From Robiginitomaculum sp. (GTDB lineage: Bacteria; Pseudomonadota; Alphaproteobacteria; Caulobacterales; Maricaulaceae), in the NCBI GenBank assembly GCA_027080345.1, contig JALWSB010000165.1, positions 1-41,283 of the forward strand: a stretch of DNA of 41,283 bases, in the 5' to 3' direction. Under the pieces are notes generated by a model. That model was given only the letters and a program-made list of their open reading frames with translations, had not been told where the DNA came from and did not search any database. Each line of letters opens with the position of its first letter. The stretch's first letter is position 1. The position numbers were made by a program, and so were the translations under genes. Positions 1-9,157 of the stretch are shown one piece after another.

Positions 1-240
1 AAAAATCGCCCCCAGCAAAAACACAATAAAGAATTTGGCAAAAACGGCGGTAAAGCCCGCCATATAAAGCGTCGCATAATTGCTCTGGCCACTGTGCGCC
101 AAAGCGGGCAATAAGGGCAGCGACGAAGTCAGCGCCACCACCAGCGCACATAGCGGCCCGGCAACCAGAATGCTCCAGCCTTTCATGGCCAGATAAATCA
201 GCAAAACCAGCGCCGCCCCAAGACCCAACACACTTATCAT
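1..240 (-). CDS. GntP-family permease, N-terminal part (runs off left edge)
   Basis: This frame is too short for the ORF track. It reads from ATG at 240 to the window edge (80 codons): MISVLGLGAALVLLIYLA, then MKGWSILVAGPLCALVVAL, and later FFIVFLLGAIF. Two to three hydrophobic helices with this opening, and the FxxFFIxFLLGAIF stretch, match GntP/gluconate:H+ symporter-family permeases, inner-membrane carriers of sugar acids or other organic anions. A good ribosome site (GAGGA, 8 nt before ATG) supports the start. It begins 14 nt after the cysQ stop and so is probably the last gene of the cys operon. The substrate cannot be inferred from 80 residues. Association with cys genes is suggestive but not proof of a sulfur-linked substrate. 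Confidence 0.75.
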   Translation of the reverse strand, partial: MISVLGLGAALVLLIYLAMKGWSILVAGPLCALVVALTSSLPLLPALAHSGQSNYATLYMAGFTAVFAKFFIVFLLGAIF

Positions 241-254
241 CAGATTTTTCCTCG

Positions 255-1076
255 TTATGCCTGACCGCCATAGGCAATAAAGCCCGGATTAAGCCAAGGC
301 TTTTCTTGCGTCTTTTTGGCGTAAAGAAAGGCCGCACCGTCCAAAGTTTCCACGCGCCCACCGGCCGCTTCCAATATCGCCTGCCCGGCGGCGGTATCCC
401 ATTCCATGGTTGGCCAATGGCGTGGATAAACATCCGCCTCGCCCGCCGCCAATAAACAAAATTTCAACGATGAGCCGGCGCTGACCATGGTTTTGATATT
501 ATGCGCCGTTAACCAGTCATCGGTTTGCGGCGGCCGGTGTGAATATGATGCCACCGCAGCGAGGTTTTGCGGATCCGGGCGGCGCACCTGCATGATTGTG
601 CGCGCTACCTCTTTTGCCGTATCGCAAAGGCGGCAATCAATATGTCCCTGCCAGGCCCCTTGCCCCGCCTGCCCGCCAAAAACGCGCCCGCTCGCCGGGG
701 CGTAGATGAGGCCAAAAACCGGGCGTTTTTGATGGATCAGACCGATATTGACGGTAAAATCCTCACCGCCGCCAATAAACTCTTTGGTGCCGTCCAGTGG
801 ATCAACAAGAAAAAACGTCTCGCCGGTTTGTGGGTTATGCCCGGCCTCGACCGCCTCTTCGGCAATCACCGGAATATCCGGTGCGGCGCGGGTTAAAGCG
901 GCCAGCAATATGGCTTCGGCACGCTCGTCCGCAATGGTAACCGGTGAGCCATCGCCCTTTTGCCGCGCTTTTGGCCCCGCATCGCGCACCTCAAGAATAG
1001 CCCGCCCTGCCGCCAGCATGGCGTCCAGTAAAATATCAATCTGGTCAGGGCGCATAATGCTTGTCATGACTGTCAC
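255..1076 (-). CDS. cysQ: 3'(2'),5'-bisphosphate nucleotidase CysQ
   Basis: Inositol-monophosphatase-fold phosphatase that hydrolyses 3'-phosphoadenosine 5'-phosphate (PAP), the by-product of PAPS use, to AMP. The metal-binding signature is visible: EE at 73-74, DPLDGTKEF at 92-100 (D92, D95), and the second motif WDTAAGQ with D227. The length of 273 residues fits the family. The first codon is GTG at 1076, sharing four bases with the cysNC stop (GTGA). An ATG three codons in (1067) is an alternative but has no ribosome site. Translational coupling to cysNC fits PAP removal alongside PAPS synthesis. Confidence 0.9.
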   Translation of the reverse strand: MTVMTSIMRPDQIDILLDAMLAAGRAILEVRDAGPKARQKGDGSPVTIADERAEAILLAALTRAAPDIPVIAEEAVEAGHNPQTGETFFLVDPLDGTKEFIGGGEDFTVNIGLIHQKRPVFGLIYAPASGRVFGGQAGQGAWQGHIDCRLCDTAKEVARTIMQVRRPDPQNLAAVASYSHRPPQTDDWLTAHNIKTMVSAGSSLKFCLLAAGEADVYPRHWPTMEWDTAAGQAILEAAGGRVETLDGAAFLYAKKTQEKPWLNPGFIAYGGQA

Positions 1077-2938
1077 AAATAGCCCTTGTTTTGCAAAATC
1101 TCAAAAATATCCTGCGCCAAATCTTGCGCGCTGGCGGTTTCCGTCTGCACCCGAATATCGGCATTTTGCGGCTCTTCATAGGCTGAATCAATGCCGGTGA
1201 AATTCTTGATCTCGCCGGCCCGCGCCTTTTTATAAAGGCCCTTGGTATCGCGTGCCTCGCACACCGCCAAAGGCGTATCGACAAAAATTTCCAAAAACTC
1301 GTCATCATCGACCAAAGCGCGGGCCATTTGCCGCTCGGCGCGAAATGGCGAAATAAACGACACAAGAACGATCAAACCGGCATCGACCATAAGCCTGGCG
1401 GTTTCGCCAACCCGGCGAATGTTTTCCACCCGGTCTGCGTCAGTAAAGCCCAGATCTCGATTAAGCCCGTGGCGCACATTATCCCCATCAAGAAGATAGG
1501 TATGCGCGCCTTTTTCCATCAACAGCTTTTCCAGCCGGTTGGCGATGGTTGATTTGCCCGATCCGGAAAGTCCGGTAAACCACAAAACACACGGCTTTTG
1601 CCCCTTCATGCCGGCCCGCGTGCGCTTGTCCACATCCAAAGCCTGCCAGTGCACATTATCCGCCCGGCGCAAGCCATAAGCGATCATGCCCGCACCAACG
1701 GTTTCATTACTCATTTTGTCGACAAGGATAAAACTACCCAAGGTCCGGTTGTTTTTAAAAGCATCAAAAACCAGCGGCCGGTCAATTGAAATATTGCAAA
1801 ACCCGGTATCATTAAAGCCCAGCGTGCGCCCGGATAAATGTTCCAGACTGTCATAGCTGACAATATATTTCAGCGCGCTGATGGTGACATTGGCGCTTTG
1901 CGCCCCCAGCCGTATTTCCAGCTTGCGCCCCGGCAGGAGCGGCTTTTCATGCATCCATAAAATATGCGCCGCCATCTGGTCGCTGACCTCCAGCGGGTCA
2001 TCGGCGGCGCACAACACATCGCCGCGCCCCAGATCAATCTCGTCGGCCAATGTTACGGTGACAGATTCGCCCGCCTGTGCCATCTGCAAATCTTCGTCGG
2101 AACCGACAAGGCGGGCAATATGGCTGACCTGCCCTGAAGGGACGGCGCGCACCGCATCACCGGGCGCTAATGTTCCACTGGCCAACATGCCGCCATAGCC
2201 GCGAAAGTTTTCGCCCGGACGTATGGCCAATTGTATCGGCAGGCGCAAAGGCGCGGCGGCGCAAGATTCATTGATTTGCACTGTTTCCAGATGCGAGAGC
2301 AGGCACGGCCCCTTATACCAGGGCATGGACGCGCTGGATGTGGCAATATTATCGCCGCCACGCGCCGATACGGGAATTGCCGTAACCTCGACCCCGCCCA
2401 GTTTGTCGGCAAACGCAGCAAAATCACGTTCAATGGCGCGAAACGCCGCTTCCTCAAAATCCACCAGATCCATCTTGTTGACCGCCAGCACCAATTGGCT
2501 GATCCCCATCAGCGCGACAATGCTGGCATGGCGGCGGGTCTGGGTTAAAAGCCCGGCGCGGGCATCGACCAGCAAGACCGCCAGATCAGACGTAGACGCC
2601 CCGGTTGCCATATTGCGGGTGTATTGTTCATGACCGGGGGTGTCGGCAACAATGAATTTACGCGCTGGTGTGGAAAAATACCGATAGGCCACATCAATGG
2701 TGATGCCCTGTTCGCGTTCCGCCATCAACCCGTCAACCAGCAAGGAATAATCCAGCGTATCGCCAGCCCGCCCAATTTTTTTGCTTTCGCGTTTTAAAAG
2801 ATCAAGCGCATCGTCACTGACCTGATCACAATCATATAAAAGCCGACCGATCAGCGTGCTTTTGCCATCATCAACACTGCCGCAGGTAAGAAACCGCAAC
2901 ATATCTTTGTCTTTTTGCGGGGTCGGAAGAGCGGGCAT
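1073..2938 (-). CDS. cysNC: Bifunctional sulfate adenylyltransferase subunit 1 / adenylylsulfate kinase CysNC
   Basis: A 621-residue fusion. Residues 1 to about 430 are the CysN GTPase, the regulatory subunit of ATP sulfurylase: P-loop GSVDDGKST at 20-28, DTPGHEQY as the G3 motif, NKMD as G4, then EF-Tu-like beta-barrel domains. From about 445 comes CysC, APS kinase, with Walker [10 protein letters not shown] at 456-464 (Lys462) and the APS-site sequence [16 protein letters not shown]. Together with CysD it turns sulfate, ATP and GTP into APS and then PAPS in the cytoplasm. The start ATG shares one base with the cysD stop (TAATG), so the two are translationally coupled. No PAPS or APS reductase is in the window, so assimilation versus sulfation cannot be decided here. 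Confidence 0.95.
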   Translation of the reverse strand: MPALPTPQKDKDMLRFLTCGSVDDGKSTLIGRLLYDCDQVSDDALDLLKRESKKIGRAGDTLDYSLLVDGLMAEREQGITIDVAYRYFSTPARKFIVADTPGHEQYTRNMATGASTSDLAVLLVDARAGLLTQTRRHASIVALMGISQLVLAVNKMDLVDFEEAAFRAIERDFAAFADKLGGVEVTAIPVSARGGDNIATSSASMPWYKGPCLLSHLETVQINESCAAAPLRLPIQLAIRPGENFRGYGGMLASGTLAPGDAVRAVPSGQVSHIARLVGSDEDLQMAQAGESVTVTLADEIDLGRGDVLCAADDPLEVSDQMAAHILWMHEKPLLPGRKLEIRLGAQSANVTISALKYIVSYDSLEHLSGRTLGFNDTGFCNISIDRPLVFDAFKNNRTLGSFILVDKMSNETVGAGMIAYGLRRADNVHWQALDVDKRTRAGMKGQKPCVLWFTGLSGSGKSTIANRLEKLLMEKGAHTYLLDGDNVRHGLNRDLGFTDADRVENIRRVGETARLMVDAGLIVLVSFISPFRAERQMARALVDDDEFLEIFVDTPLAVCEARDTKGLYKKARAGEIKNFTGIDSAYEEPQNADIRVQTETASAQDLAQDIFEILQNKGYL

Positions 2939-3840
2939 TAAAAATAACCTTCCTGTTTTTTCTTTTCCATGGAGCCGCTCTGGTCATGATCAATCAGGCG
3001 GCCGTGGCGCTCTGAATGGCGGCTGGCCTCCAGCTCATCAATAACCTCCTCCAGTGTTGCCGCCTCTGATTCTACCGCTGCGGTCAAAGGATAACAGCCC
3101 AGTGTGCGAAACCGTACCTTGCGCTGTTGCACATGCTCGCCAGGCTTTAGCGTCATGCGCGCATCATCGACCATGATCAACAGGCCATCACGCGCCACAA
3201 CCGGGCGTTTTTTGGCAAAATAAAGCGGCACCAGCGGAATGTCCTCCAGCGCGATATAGCGCCACACATCGGCTTCGGTCCAATTGGACAAGGGAAAAGC
3301 ACGAATGCTTTCGCCCGGCTTTATGCGGCCATTATAAAGGCGCCACAATTCCGGGCGCTGGCGTTTGGCGTCCCAGCGCTGGTTTTTGCTGCGAAAGGAA
3401 AACACCCGCTCCTTGGCCCGCGAGGCCTCTTCATCGCGGCGCGCGCCACCAAACGCGGCATCAAAGCCATGCATAGCCAACGCCTCTTTCAAAGCCTGGG
3501 TTTTCATCACATCGGTATAAAGCGCACTGCCGTGATCGAACGGGTTGACCCCGTCGCGCCGGCCTTGCGCATTGGTATGGACAATTAATTCCAGCCCCAG
3601 TTTTTTGACCAGCGCATCACGAAAGCTGATCATCTCTTTGAACTTCCAGCCGGTATCCACGTGAAGAAGGGGAAACGGCAAAGGCCCCGGCGCAAATGCC
3701 TTCATCGCCAAATGCAGCAAGACCGCCGAATCCTTGCCGATGGAGTATAAAAGAACCGGATTTTCAAACTGCGCCACCACCTCGCGGATAATGTAAATGC
3801 TTTCCGCTTCCAGCTGGCGCAAAAATGTGGGCTTTTCCAT
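2938..3840 (-). CDS. cysD: Sulfate adenylyltransferase subunit 2 CysD
   Basis: Catalytic subunit of heterodimeric ATP sulfurylase, an ATP pyrophosphatase (PP-loop) protein that adenylates sulfate to APS. The PP-motif SIGKDS lies at 33-38, followed by HVDTGWKF and [14 protein letters not shown], all typical of CysD. The ORF track opens 232 codons too early. The genuine start is ATG at 3840 ([15 protein letters not shown]), giving 300 residues, the usual family length. The upstream part of the long ORF is antisense to the rfbC/rfbB/kdsA remnants and is not coding in that frame. First gene of cysD-cysNC-cysQ-gntP. Confidence 0.95.
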   Translation of the reverse strand: MEKPTFLRQLEAESIYIIREVVAQFENPVLLYSIGKDSAVLLHLAMKAFAPGPLPFPLLHVDTGWKFKEMISFRDALVKKLGLELIVHTNAQGRRDGVNPFDHGSALYTDVMKTQALKEALAMHGFDAAFGGARRDEEASRAKERVFSFRSKNQRWDAKRQRPELWRLYNGRIKPGESIRAFPLSNWTEADVWRYIALEDIPLVPLYFAKKRPVVARDGLLIMVDDARMTLKPGEHVQQRKVRFRTLGCYPLTAAVESEAATLEEVIDELEASRHSERHGRLIDHDQSGSMEKKKQEGYF

Positions 3841-3858
3841 AAAGGGTCTTTTCGATAT

Positions 3859-3874
3859 GCGGGGCGCACCCCGC
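3859..3874 (-). promoter_or_regulatory. Hairpin in the cysD leader
   Basis: GCGGGG-TGCG-CCCCGC on the minus strand is a perfect 6-bp GC stem with a 4-base loop, 19 bases before the cysD ATG and downstream of the candidate promoter. It has no U-run, so it is not a terminator. It could influence translation or transcript stability. The function is unknown. Confidence 0.4.
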
Positions 3875-3892
3875 GTGCCAACGGATATGCCT

Positions 3893-3920
3893 GTTTTAAA
3901 GCCGTACCCGGCAATGACAA
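3893..3920 (-). promoter_or_regulatory. Possible cysD promoter
   Basis: On the minus strand TTGTCA (3920-3915) is followed after 16 bases by TAAAAC (3898-3893), about 50 bases before the cysD start. The spacing is slightly short and the -10 imperfect, so this is a weak call. Confidence 0.3.
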
Positions 3921-3984
3921 GGCATGACATGGATTGTACATTGCCCCGCCCCTTGATAAACCTGCGCCAACAAGGTGGTTTCAC

Positions 3985-4428
3985 ATGCATATTCGTTTTC
4001 TGGAATGACCGGGCCTGTGCCTGATTGAGCCAATAAAGCATGAGGACGAACGCGGGTTTTTCTGTGAAACCTACAAACAAGCCGCGCTTGCCGAAGCGGG
4101 CATTGATATTGCGTTCGTGCAGGACAATAATTACGGCCCCTGCCAGTTTCCTGAAAAGCTGATCCCGACGGTTATCCTCAAAGCCATGGCCGGCAAAGCG
4201 GTGCCGGTTCATGGTGATGGTCTGAATGTGCGCGACTGGCTTTATGTTGATGACCATGCCGATACGCTGTTGACCGTTTTGCAAAACGGGCGCATTGGCC
4301 AGACCTATAATATTGGCGGCAATAACGAACAAACCAATCTGGCGCTGGTCAAAATGATTTGCCGCAAACAAAGCCCCTACCGGCAATCCGACCGCCGCCG
4401 CGCTTGGCGTCTCGGCGGTATTTATTGA
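3985..4428 (+). pseudogene. Chimeric remnant: rfbC N-terminus fused in frame to rfbB C-terminal part
   Basis: From ATG 3985, preceded by AAGGTGG, the frame reads MHIRFLE, an in-frame TGA (4006-4008), then [18 protein letters not shown] and [15 protein letters not shown]. This is the start of dTDP-4-dehydrorhamnose 3,5-epimerase (RfbC). At codons GAC AAT AAT (4123-4131) it passes without a frame change into [30 protein letters not shown] and [13 protein letters not shown]. That is dTDP-glucose 4,6-dehydratase (RfbB) from its mid-region on. Homology stops near MIC (about 4362), and the frame ends in unrelated sequence at 4428. The ORF track shows only the part after GTG 4117. With a stop at codon 8 and most of both enzymes missing, this is a deletion-fusion pseudogene of a dTDP-rhamnose locus. 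Confidence 0.85.
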
Positions 4429-4546
4429 AACCCACCCCGACCCGGACAATGCCCCGTCCGATGGACCAAACATGATTGCCTTGCGCAATTTTGAAACGCT
4501 GGCCGCCGACCTGATCAAATTCGATGCCCTGGCCAAAAGCCTTTAG
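4391..4546 (+). pseudogene. kdsA C-terminal fragment
   Basis: In the frame ending at TAG 4544-4546 the sequence reads [20 protein letters not shown], then [20 protein letters not shown] and [24 protein letters not shown] is the hallmark C-terminal segment of 3-deoxy-D-manno-octulosonate 8-phosphate synthase (KdsA). No start or catalytic core precedes it. It abuts and slightly overlaps, in a different frame, the decayed rfbC-rfbB fusion. It is a third polysaccharide-gene fragment at the same scar, and is not in the ORF track because it is short and lacks a start. Confidence 0.8.
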
Positions 4547-4584
4547 CGTAGAATCCATTATCAATCAGTGTCTGGGTTCATGAC

Positions 4585-5787
4585 CTAAAACACCTCGAAC
4601 AGGCCCGCCGCGCCCATGCCGCCGCCAACACACATGGTGCAGACGACATATTTGGCGCCGCGGCGTTTACCTTCGATCAGCGCGTGACCAACCATGCGCG
4701 CGCCGGACATGCCATAAGGGTGGCCAATAGAAATCGCCCCGCCATTGACGTTCAAAAGTTCATCAGGAATGCCCAGCTTATCGCGGCAATAAAGCACCTG
4801 CACGGCAAACGCTTCGTTAAGCTCCCAAAGGCCGATATCATCCATTTTCAGACCATTGGCGGCCAGCAGTTTTGGCACCGCGAAGACCGGGCCGATACCC
4901 ATTTCATCCGGGTTGACACCCGCCGCCCAAATGCCGCGATAGGCCCCCAAAGGCTCAAGCCCCCGGCGCTCCGCCTCTTTGGCTTCCATCACCACAGCGG
5001 CCGATGCGCCATCGGAAAGCTGTGATGCATTACCGGCGGTGATAAATTCGCCTTGCTTGATTTCCATGCCATCCTTGAACACCGGTTTCAGACCCGCCAG
5101 CGCTTCGGCGGTGGTGCCGGGGCGGTTGCCTTCGTCTTTTTCCAGTGTCACCTGATGTTCCAGAATTTTACCGGTTTCCTTATCCATGTATTTCATCACG
5201 CTGGGCAAGGGGACAATCTCGTCATCAAAACGTCCCGCCTCTTGCGCCGCGGCGGTGCGCGCTTGCGAACGCGCGGCGTATTCGTCCTGCGCCTCACGCG
5301 AAATATTATAGCGCCGCGACACCACTTCCGCGGTTTCCAGCATGGACATATAAAGCGTCGGCATGTGTTCCTTGATCCATGGATCGCGGGCGCGGAAGGT
5401 GTTCATGTGTTCATTTTGTACCAGCGAAATGCTCTCGCCGCCGCCGCCCACGGCAATGGTCATGCCATCGCAAAGGATTTGCTTGGCGGCAATGGCGATC
5501 CCCATCATGCCCGAAGCGCATTGGCGATCAACGCTCATGCCCGCCACGCTATCCGCGATACCACCCCGGATCAGCATTTGCCGGGCCGGGTTTTGACCGC
5601 CAGAGCCTTGTTGCATGGCGCACCCCATCACCACATCATCGACTTCGGCCCCTTCAAGGCCGGCGCGTGAAATAGCGTTGCGAATCGCGTGGCCACCCAA
5701 TTCCTGTAACTGGGTATTGTTAAACGCCCCGCGATAGGCCTTGCCTATGGGGGTGCGGGCAGTGGATACGATAACGGCTTCACGCAT
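4585..5787 (-). CDS. Acetyl-CoA acyltransferase (thiolase)
   Basis: Thiolase of 400 residues that cleaves 3-ketoacyl-CoA with CoA, or condenses acetyl-CoA in reverse. The nucleophilic cysteine lies in VDRQCASG (Cys90), the catalytic histidine in [16 protein letters not shown], and the second cysteine in [13 protein letters not shown] near the C-terminus. The track ORF is 20 codons too long. The genuine start is ATG at 5787 ([17 protein letters not shown]), preceded by AAGGAGAG. It stands alone on the minus strand, so degradative versus biosynthetic use cannot be told from context. It differs clearly from the second thiolase at 11560. Confidence 0.92.
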   Translation of the reverse strand: MREAVIVSTARTPIGKAYRGAFNNTQLQELGGHAIRNAISRAGLEGAEVDDVVMGCAMQQGSGGQNPARQMLIRGGIADSVAGMSVDRQCASGMMGIAIAAKQILCDGMTIAVGGGGESISLVQNEHMNTFRARDPWIKEHMPTLYMSMLETAEVVSRRYNISREAQDEYAARSQARTAAAQEAGRFDDEIVPLPSVMKYMDKETGKILEHQVTLEKDEGNRPGTTAEALAGLKPVFKDGMEIKQGEFITAGNASQLSDGASAAVVMEAKEAERRGLEPLGAYRGIWAAGVNPDEMGIGPVFAVPKLLAANGLKMDDIGLWELNEAFAVQVLYCRDKLGIPDELLNVNGGAISIGHPYGMSGARMVGHALIEGKRRGAKYVVCTMCVGGGMGAAGLFEVF

Positions 5788-5912
5788 GGGACTCTCCTTT
5801 GGGATACAATTTTTCGCGCAAAGCCTAGCCGTACTTTCACCCCGCACGCAATCCCTTTACCGCGCATTAAGACTTTTGGGAGTCAGATGGACCCGATTCA
5901 TGGGAGTTTTTC

Positions 5913-6863
5913 GTGCGCATCCGGTTTGCTGTTTTTATTATGGCGATGGCCCTGACGGGTGTGTCAGCGGCGCGCGCCGAGGTGCGTGACATCACCCTTG
6001 GGATTAACGGAACCACCGCCCAGAGCGCGCTGATTTTCGATACTGCGCCGCAAGACGTATCTCTGGACGTGGACGGAACCCACATCACATTACTGCTGAA
6101 CGGGATGAGCGCCCGCGCCCGCACGATCAGTGCCCCGGATCCACATCTGGTTCGCGCGGTGACCATAGCCCCGGTTATTGCGGGTCTGAATGTACGCTAT
6201 ACATTAAGCCAACCACCCCTTGAGGCCCACGCGAACATCATTGGCAATACGGTGCGCCTGAACTTGCGTTTTGCCCATGACATCCGCGCCCAGCACGCCG
6301 TGATCGGCTTTGGCCCGGCGCGCACGGCAAGCGCCGCGCCCCATCATGCACCGACCAAAACCGCCAGCGCCAAACCGGCACCAGTCAAGCCACATCATGA
6401 CCAGCATGCCGCCCCGCCAGCCGCCCATAATACCACCCACGAGCCAATACCAAAAGCGCTCCTCGCGCCTGTCAAACCGGCCCCGGTCGGCAAAGGCCTT
6501 GTCCGCGAGGCCTCTTTACGCGCCGCGCCGGGCCTGAACGCCAAAGCCTGCGCCAGCGCCCAGGCCGCTATCAGCGCCGACCCCTGGGCGCTTGACAAGC
6601 TCTCGGTTTATGGGGCCTGCCTGGCCCGTGACGGGAAAAGAGATCAGGCCCGCGAGGTTTTTGAGCGGCTCTTGACCTTCGATCCGGACACGATGAGCGC
6701 CTATGTCGGGCTGGGAGCTATCGCGCAAGACGCAGGCGATATCAAAGCGGCCCGCGAATATTATCAGCAGGCGCTGGAGCTTGGCAGAACCGATGCGCAG
6801 GCGGCAAAAGTACAGGCGATGATTCAAAGCCTGCCCAAATCTGAGCCCGAAACAACACATTAG
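5913..6863 (+). CDS. Secreted protein with AMIN-like N-terminal domain and C-terminal TPR
   Basis: No gene name recognised. The first 22 residues (MRIRFAVFIMAMALTGVSAARA) are a Sec signal peptide, so the mature protein is periplasmic. Residues 23 to about 115 form a beta-rich segment resembling an AMIN-type domain (VRDITLG, IAGLNVRYTLS). Then comes a low-complexity Ala/Pro/His/Lys linker with HHAPTKTASAKPAPVKPHH. A C-terminal tetratricopeptide region (about 200-316) includes AREVFERLLTFDPDTMSAY and AAREYYQQALELG. The start is GTG at 5913 with GGGAG before it. The ATG just upstream is in another frame. A cell-envelope or polar-localisation scaffold role is a guess from domain make-up. Transcribed divergently from the thiolase. 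Confidence 0.7.
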   Translation: MRIRFAVFIMAMALTGVSAARAEVRDITLGINGTTAQSALIFDTAPQDVSLDVDGTHITLLLNGMSARARTISAPDPHLVRAVTIAPVIAGLNVRYTLSQPPLEAHANIIGNTVRLNLRFAHDIRAQHAVIGFGPARTASAAPHHAPTKTASAKPAPVKPHHDQHAAPPAAHNTTHEPIPKALLAPVKPAPVGKGLVREASLRAAPGLNAKACASAQAAISADPWALDKLSVYGACLARDGKRDQAREVFERLLTFDPDTMSAYVGLGAIAQDAGDIKAAREYYQQALELGRTDAQAAKVQAMIQSLPKSEPETTH

Positions 6864-6865
6864 AC

Positions 6866-6881
6866 TTGACGTTAACGTCAA
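6866..6881. promoter_or_regulatory. Perfect 16-bp palindrome, likely LiuR-type operator
   Basis: TTGACGTTAACGTCAA reads identically on both strands and lies 18 bases before the MerR-family gene it probably controls. MerR regulators bind such dyads between or over promoter elements. The ACGTTAACGT core resembles what I recall for LiuR operators upstream of branched-chain amino acid catabolic genes. A -10-like TTATCT at 6884-6889 follows, which would put transcription at or very near the ATG at 6900. Confidence 0.7.
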
Positions 6882-6899
6882 CGTTATCTACAAAGCGCC

Positions 6900-7355
6900 A
6901 TGCCTGATCATGTGTGCAACACGTATACGATTTCCGAGCTCGCCAGTGAATTTGGCGTGACCGCCCGCACATTACGGTTTTACGAGGACAAGGGGCTTTT
7001 GACCCCTTGCCGCGAAGGGCACAGCCGCATATTCGACGCCGCCGACCGGGCCCGTCTGCGCCTGATCCTGCGTGGCAAACGGGTTGGTTTTGCACTTGAT
7101 GAAATTCGCGAAATGCTCGACATGGAATCCATCACCGCGGGCAATCCGGGGCATATGGATTTGTGGATCAAGCGCTTTCAACAGCGTATTGAGGCCTTGA
7201 AACAGCAACGCCGCGACATTGACGAAGCCATTGAAGAGCTGGAAACCGGGTGCGCCTGGATGGAAGCGCGCCGCGCCGACCAGGAGCCTTCCGATGAATT
7301 AAAATCCCGCGCCCGCGCTTTTGAGGCGCTGGCCCGCGCCCGCCTTGAACATTGA
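6900..7355 (+). CDS. liuR: MerR-family regulator, LiuR-like
   Basis: A 151-residue MerR protein. The N-terminal winged HTH reads ISELASEFGVTARTLRFYED, followed by the LiuR-like stretch LRLILRGKRVGFALDEIREM. A coiled-coil dimerisation helix follows (FQQRIEALKQQRRDIDEAIEELE). It lacks the metal-binding cysteine pattern of MerR or CueR. LiuR proteins repress leucine/isovalerate and related acyl-CoA catabolic genes. The two acyl-CoA dehydrogenases start 20 nt downstream in the same direction, with a perfect dyad just upstream. There is no convincing Shine-Dalgarno before ATG 6900, so a leaderless transcript is possible. The name rests on sequence resemblance and context. Confidence 0.75.
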   Translation: MPDHVCNTYTISELASEFGVTARTLRFYEDKGLLTPCREGHSRIFDAADRARLRLILRGKRVGFALDEIREMLDMESITAGNPGHMDLWIKRFQQRIEALKQQRRDIDEAIEELETGCAWMEARRADQEPSDELKSRARAFEALARARLEH

Positions 7356-7375
7356 CGATCTATTAGGAGAACCCC

Positions 7376-9157
7376 ATGCCCACTTACACACCGCCCGTTC
7401 GCGACATGCAATTCTTGCTGCACGAAGTGTTGGATATTGCCCAATACGGCGATCTGCCCAAATTCTCCGAAGCGCCACGCGATCTGGCCGATGCGATACT
7501 GGATGAAGCGGCCAAATTTGCCCAAGGCGTATTGCAACCACTCAATCAGGTTGGCGACCAAAAAGGCTGTGTGCGTAATGATGATGGCTCAGTCACCACA
7601 CCGCCGGGCTTTAAAGACGCTTTTGACCAGTTTGTGGAAAATGGCTGGCCGCTTTTGGGCGCCGATCCTGAATTTGGTGGTCAGGGTCTGCCCGGAGTTT
7701 TGGGCATTGCTGTTTCTGAAATGATGAGCACCGCCAACACCGCTTTTGCCATGTATCCGGGCCTGACCCGCGGCGCGGTCGAAGCCATTCTGGCCGGCGG
7801 TACGGACGAGCAAAAACAAAAATACCTGCCCAAAATGACCGCATGCGAATGGGGCGGCACAATGAATTTGACCGAGCCGCATTGCGGTACGGATCTTGGC
7901 CTTCTTAAAACCAAAGCGGTGCCGCAGGCCGATGGCACATATGCCATAAGCGGGCAAAAAATATTCATCTCCTCGGGAGAACACGACCTGACAGATAACA
8001 TTATCCACATGGTGTTGGCGCGGATCGAAGGCGCGCCGGCAGGCACCAAGGGCATATCGCTGTTTATCGTGCCAAAAGTACTGGTGAATGATGATGGCAC
8101 GCTTGGGGAGCGCAATGGCGTTTCGTGTGGTTCTATCGAACACAAAATGGGCATTCACGGCAATTCCACCTGCACAATGAATTTTGACGACGCCACCGGT
8201 TATCTCATAGGCGAGGAAAACAAGGGCCTGCGCCTGATGTTTGTGATGATGAATGCGGCGCGCCTTGGCACTGGTATGCAGGGACTTTGCCAGGCCGAAG
8301 TCTCTTATCAAAACGCTGTTGAATACGCCAAAGACCGGCTTCAGGGGCGCTCTTTGACCGGCCCGAAAAACCCCGATGGCCCGGCCGATCCGATCATTGT
8401 CCACCCGGATGTGCGCCGCATGTTGCTGGAGGCCAAATCGGTGACCGAAGGCTGCCGGGCGTTTTTATACTGGACGGCGCTGCATGGGGATTTGGAAGAC
8501 TTGTCACCGGACGAAAAGGTGCGTGAAAAGGCCGGCGATTACATGGCGCTGCTGACCCCGGTGATCAAAGCCTATCTGACGGATCGCGGTTATCATAACG
8601 CCACCAATGCCCAACAGATTTATGGCGGTCATGGCTATATCGAAGAATGGGGCATGTCGCAATTTGTCCGCGATGCGCGTATCGGCATGATCTATGAAGG
8701 CGCTAATGGCGTGCAGGCGCTGGACCTTGTTGGCCGCAAACTGGCCATGCACGGTGGGCGACCGATTATGACCTTTATTGGCGAGTTGGATGCCTTTATC
8801 GCGCAAAACGAAGATGATGCTGACCTGAAACCCTTTATCGATGGCATGCGCACCACCCGGGGCCAGTTGAATGATGCGACCACATGGCTGATGGAAAATT
8901 CGCTCTCCAATTTTGATAATGCCGGGGCGGCCAGCCACGACTTTTTGCACCTCTTCGCCCTCACTGCACTTTCCTACATGTGGGCGAAAATGGCCAAGGT
9001 GGCGCTGGCCAAAAAAGATGAAGAAGCTTTCTACGCGGCCAAGCTGAAAACCGGGGCATTTTTCCTGAGCCATATTCTGCCCGCTTCGGCCATGCATCTG
9101 GCGCGGATTGAAGCTGGTGCCGATCACCTTATGGCGCTGGATGCGAGCGAGTTTTGA
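7376..9157 (+). CDS. Acyl-CoA dehydrogenase, long DmdC-like form
   Basis: FAD-dependent acyl-CoA dehydrogenase of 593 residues, about 200 longer than the classic family. Order: an N-terminal extension with helical domain, the FAD/substrate beta domain (MNLTEPHCGTDLGLLKT), a C-terminal helical domain ending with IYGGHGYIEEWGMSQFVRDAR and MIYEGANGVQALDLVGRKL, and an extra C-terminal region. The YEG glutamate is the expected catalytic base. This size and C-terminal signature match the DmdC (3-methylmercaptopropionyl-CoA dehydrogenase)-like branch, which also includes general fatty acyl-CoA dehydrogenases, so the substrate is open. AGGAGA precedes ATG 7376. It sits 20 nt after the LiuR-like gene, and its stop overlaps the next start. 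Confidence 0.9.
   Translation: MPTYTPPVRDMQFLLHEVLDIAQYGDLPKFSEAPRDLADAILDEAAKFAQGVLQPLNQVGDQKGCVRNDDGSVTTPPGFKDAFDQFVENGWPLLGADPEFGGQGLPGVLGIAVSEMMSTANTAFAMYPGLTRGAVEAILAGGTDEQKQKYLPKMTACEWGGTMNLTEPHCGTDLGLLKTKAVPQADGTYAISGQKIFISSGEHDLTDNIIHMVLARIEGAPAGTKGISLFIVPKVLVNDDGTLGERNGVSCGSIEHKMGIHGNSTCTMNFDDATGYLIGEENKGLRLMFVMMNAARLGTGMQGLCQAEVSYQNAVEYAKDRLQGRSLTGPKNPDGPADPIIVHPDVRRMLLEAKSVTEGCRAFLYWTALHGDLEDLSPDEKVREKAGDYMALLTPVIKAYLTDRGYHNATNAQQIYGGHGYIEEWGMSQFVRDARIGMIYEGANGVQALDLVGRKLAMHGGRPIMTFIGELDAFIAQNEDDADLKPFIDGMRTTRGQLNDATTWLMENSLSNFDNAGAASHDFLHLFALTALSYMWAKMAKVALAKKDEEAFYAAKLKTGAFFLSHILPASAMHLARIEAGADHLMALDASEF

Noticed and set aside
3841-3984. SAM or other riboswitch upstream of cysD
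   Set aside because: Only a simple 6-bp hairpin is visible. The conserved multi-stem core of known sulfur riboswitches was not found.
4006-4008. In-frame TGA in the rfbC remnant as selenocysteine or programmed read-through
   Set aside because: RfbC is not a selenoprotein, no SECIS-like stem is evident, and the gene is truncated anyway.
7589-8404. 271-residue minus-strand ORF within the first acyl-CoA dehydrogenase
   Set aside because: Antisense shadow of a conserved coding frame with no recognisable motif.
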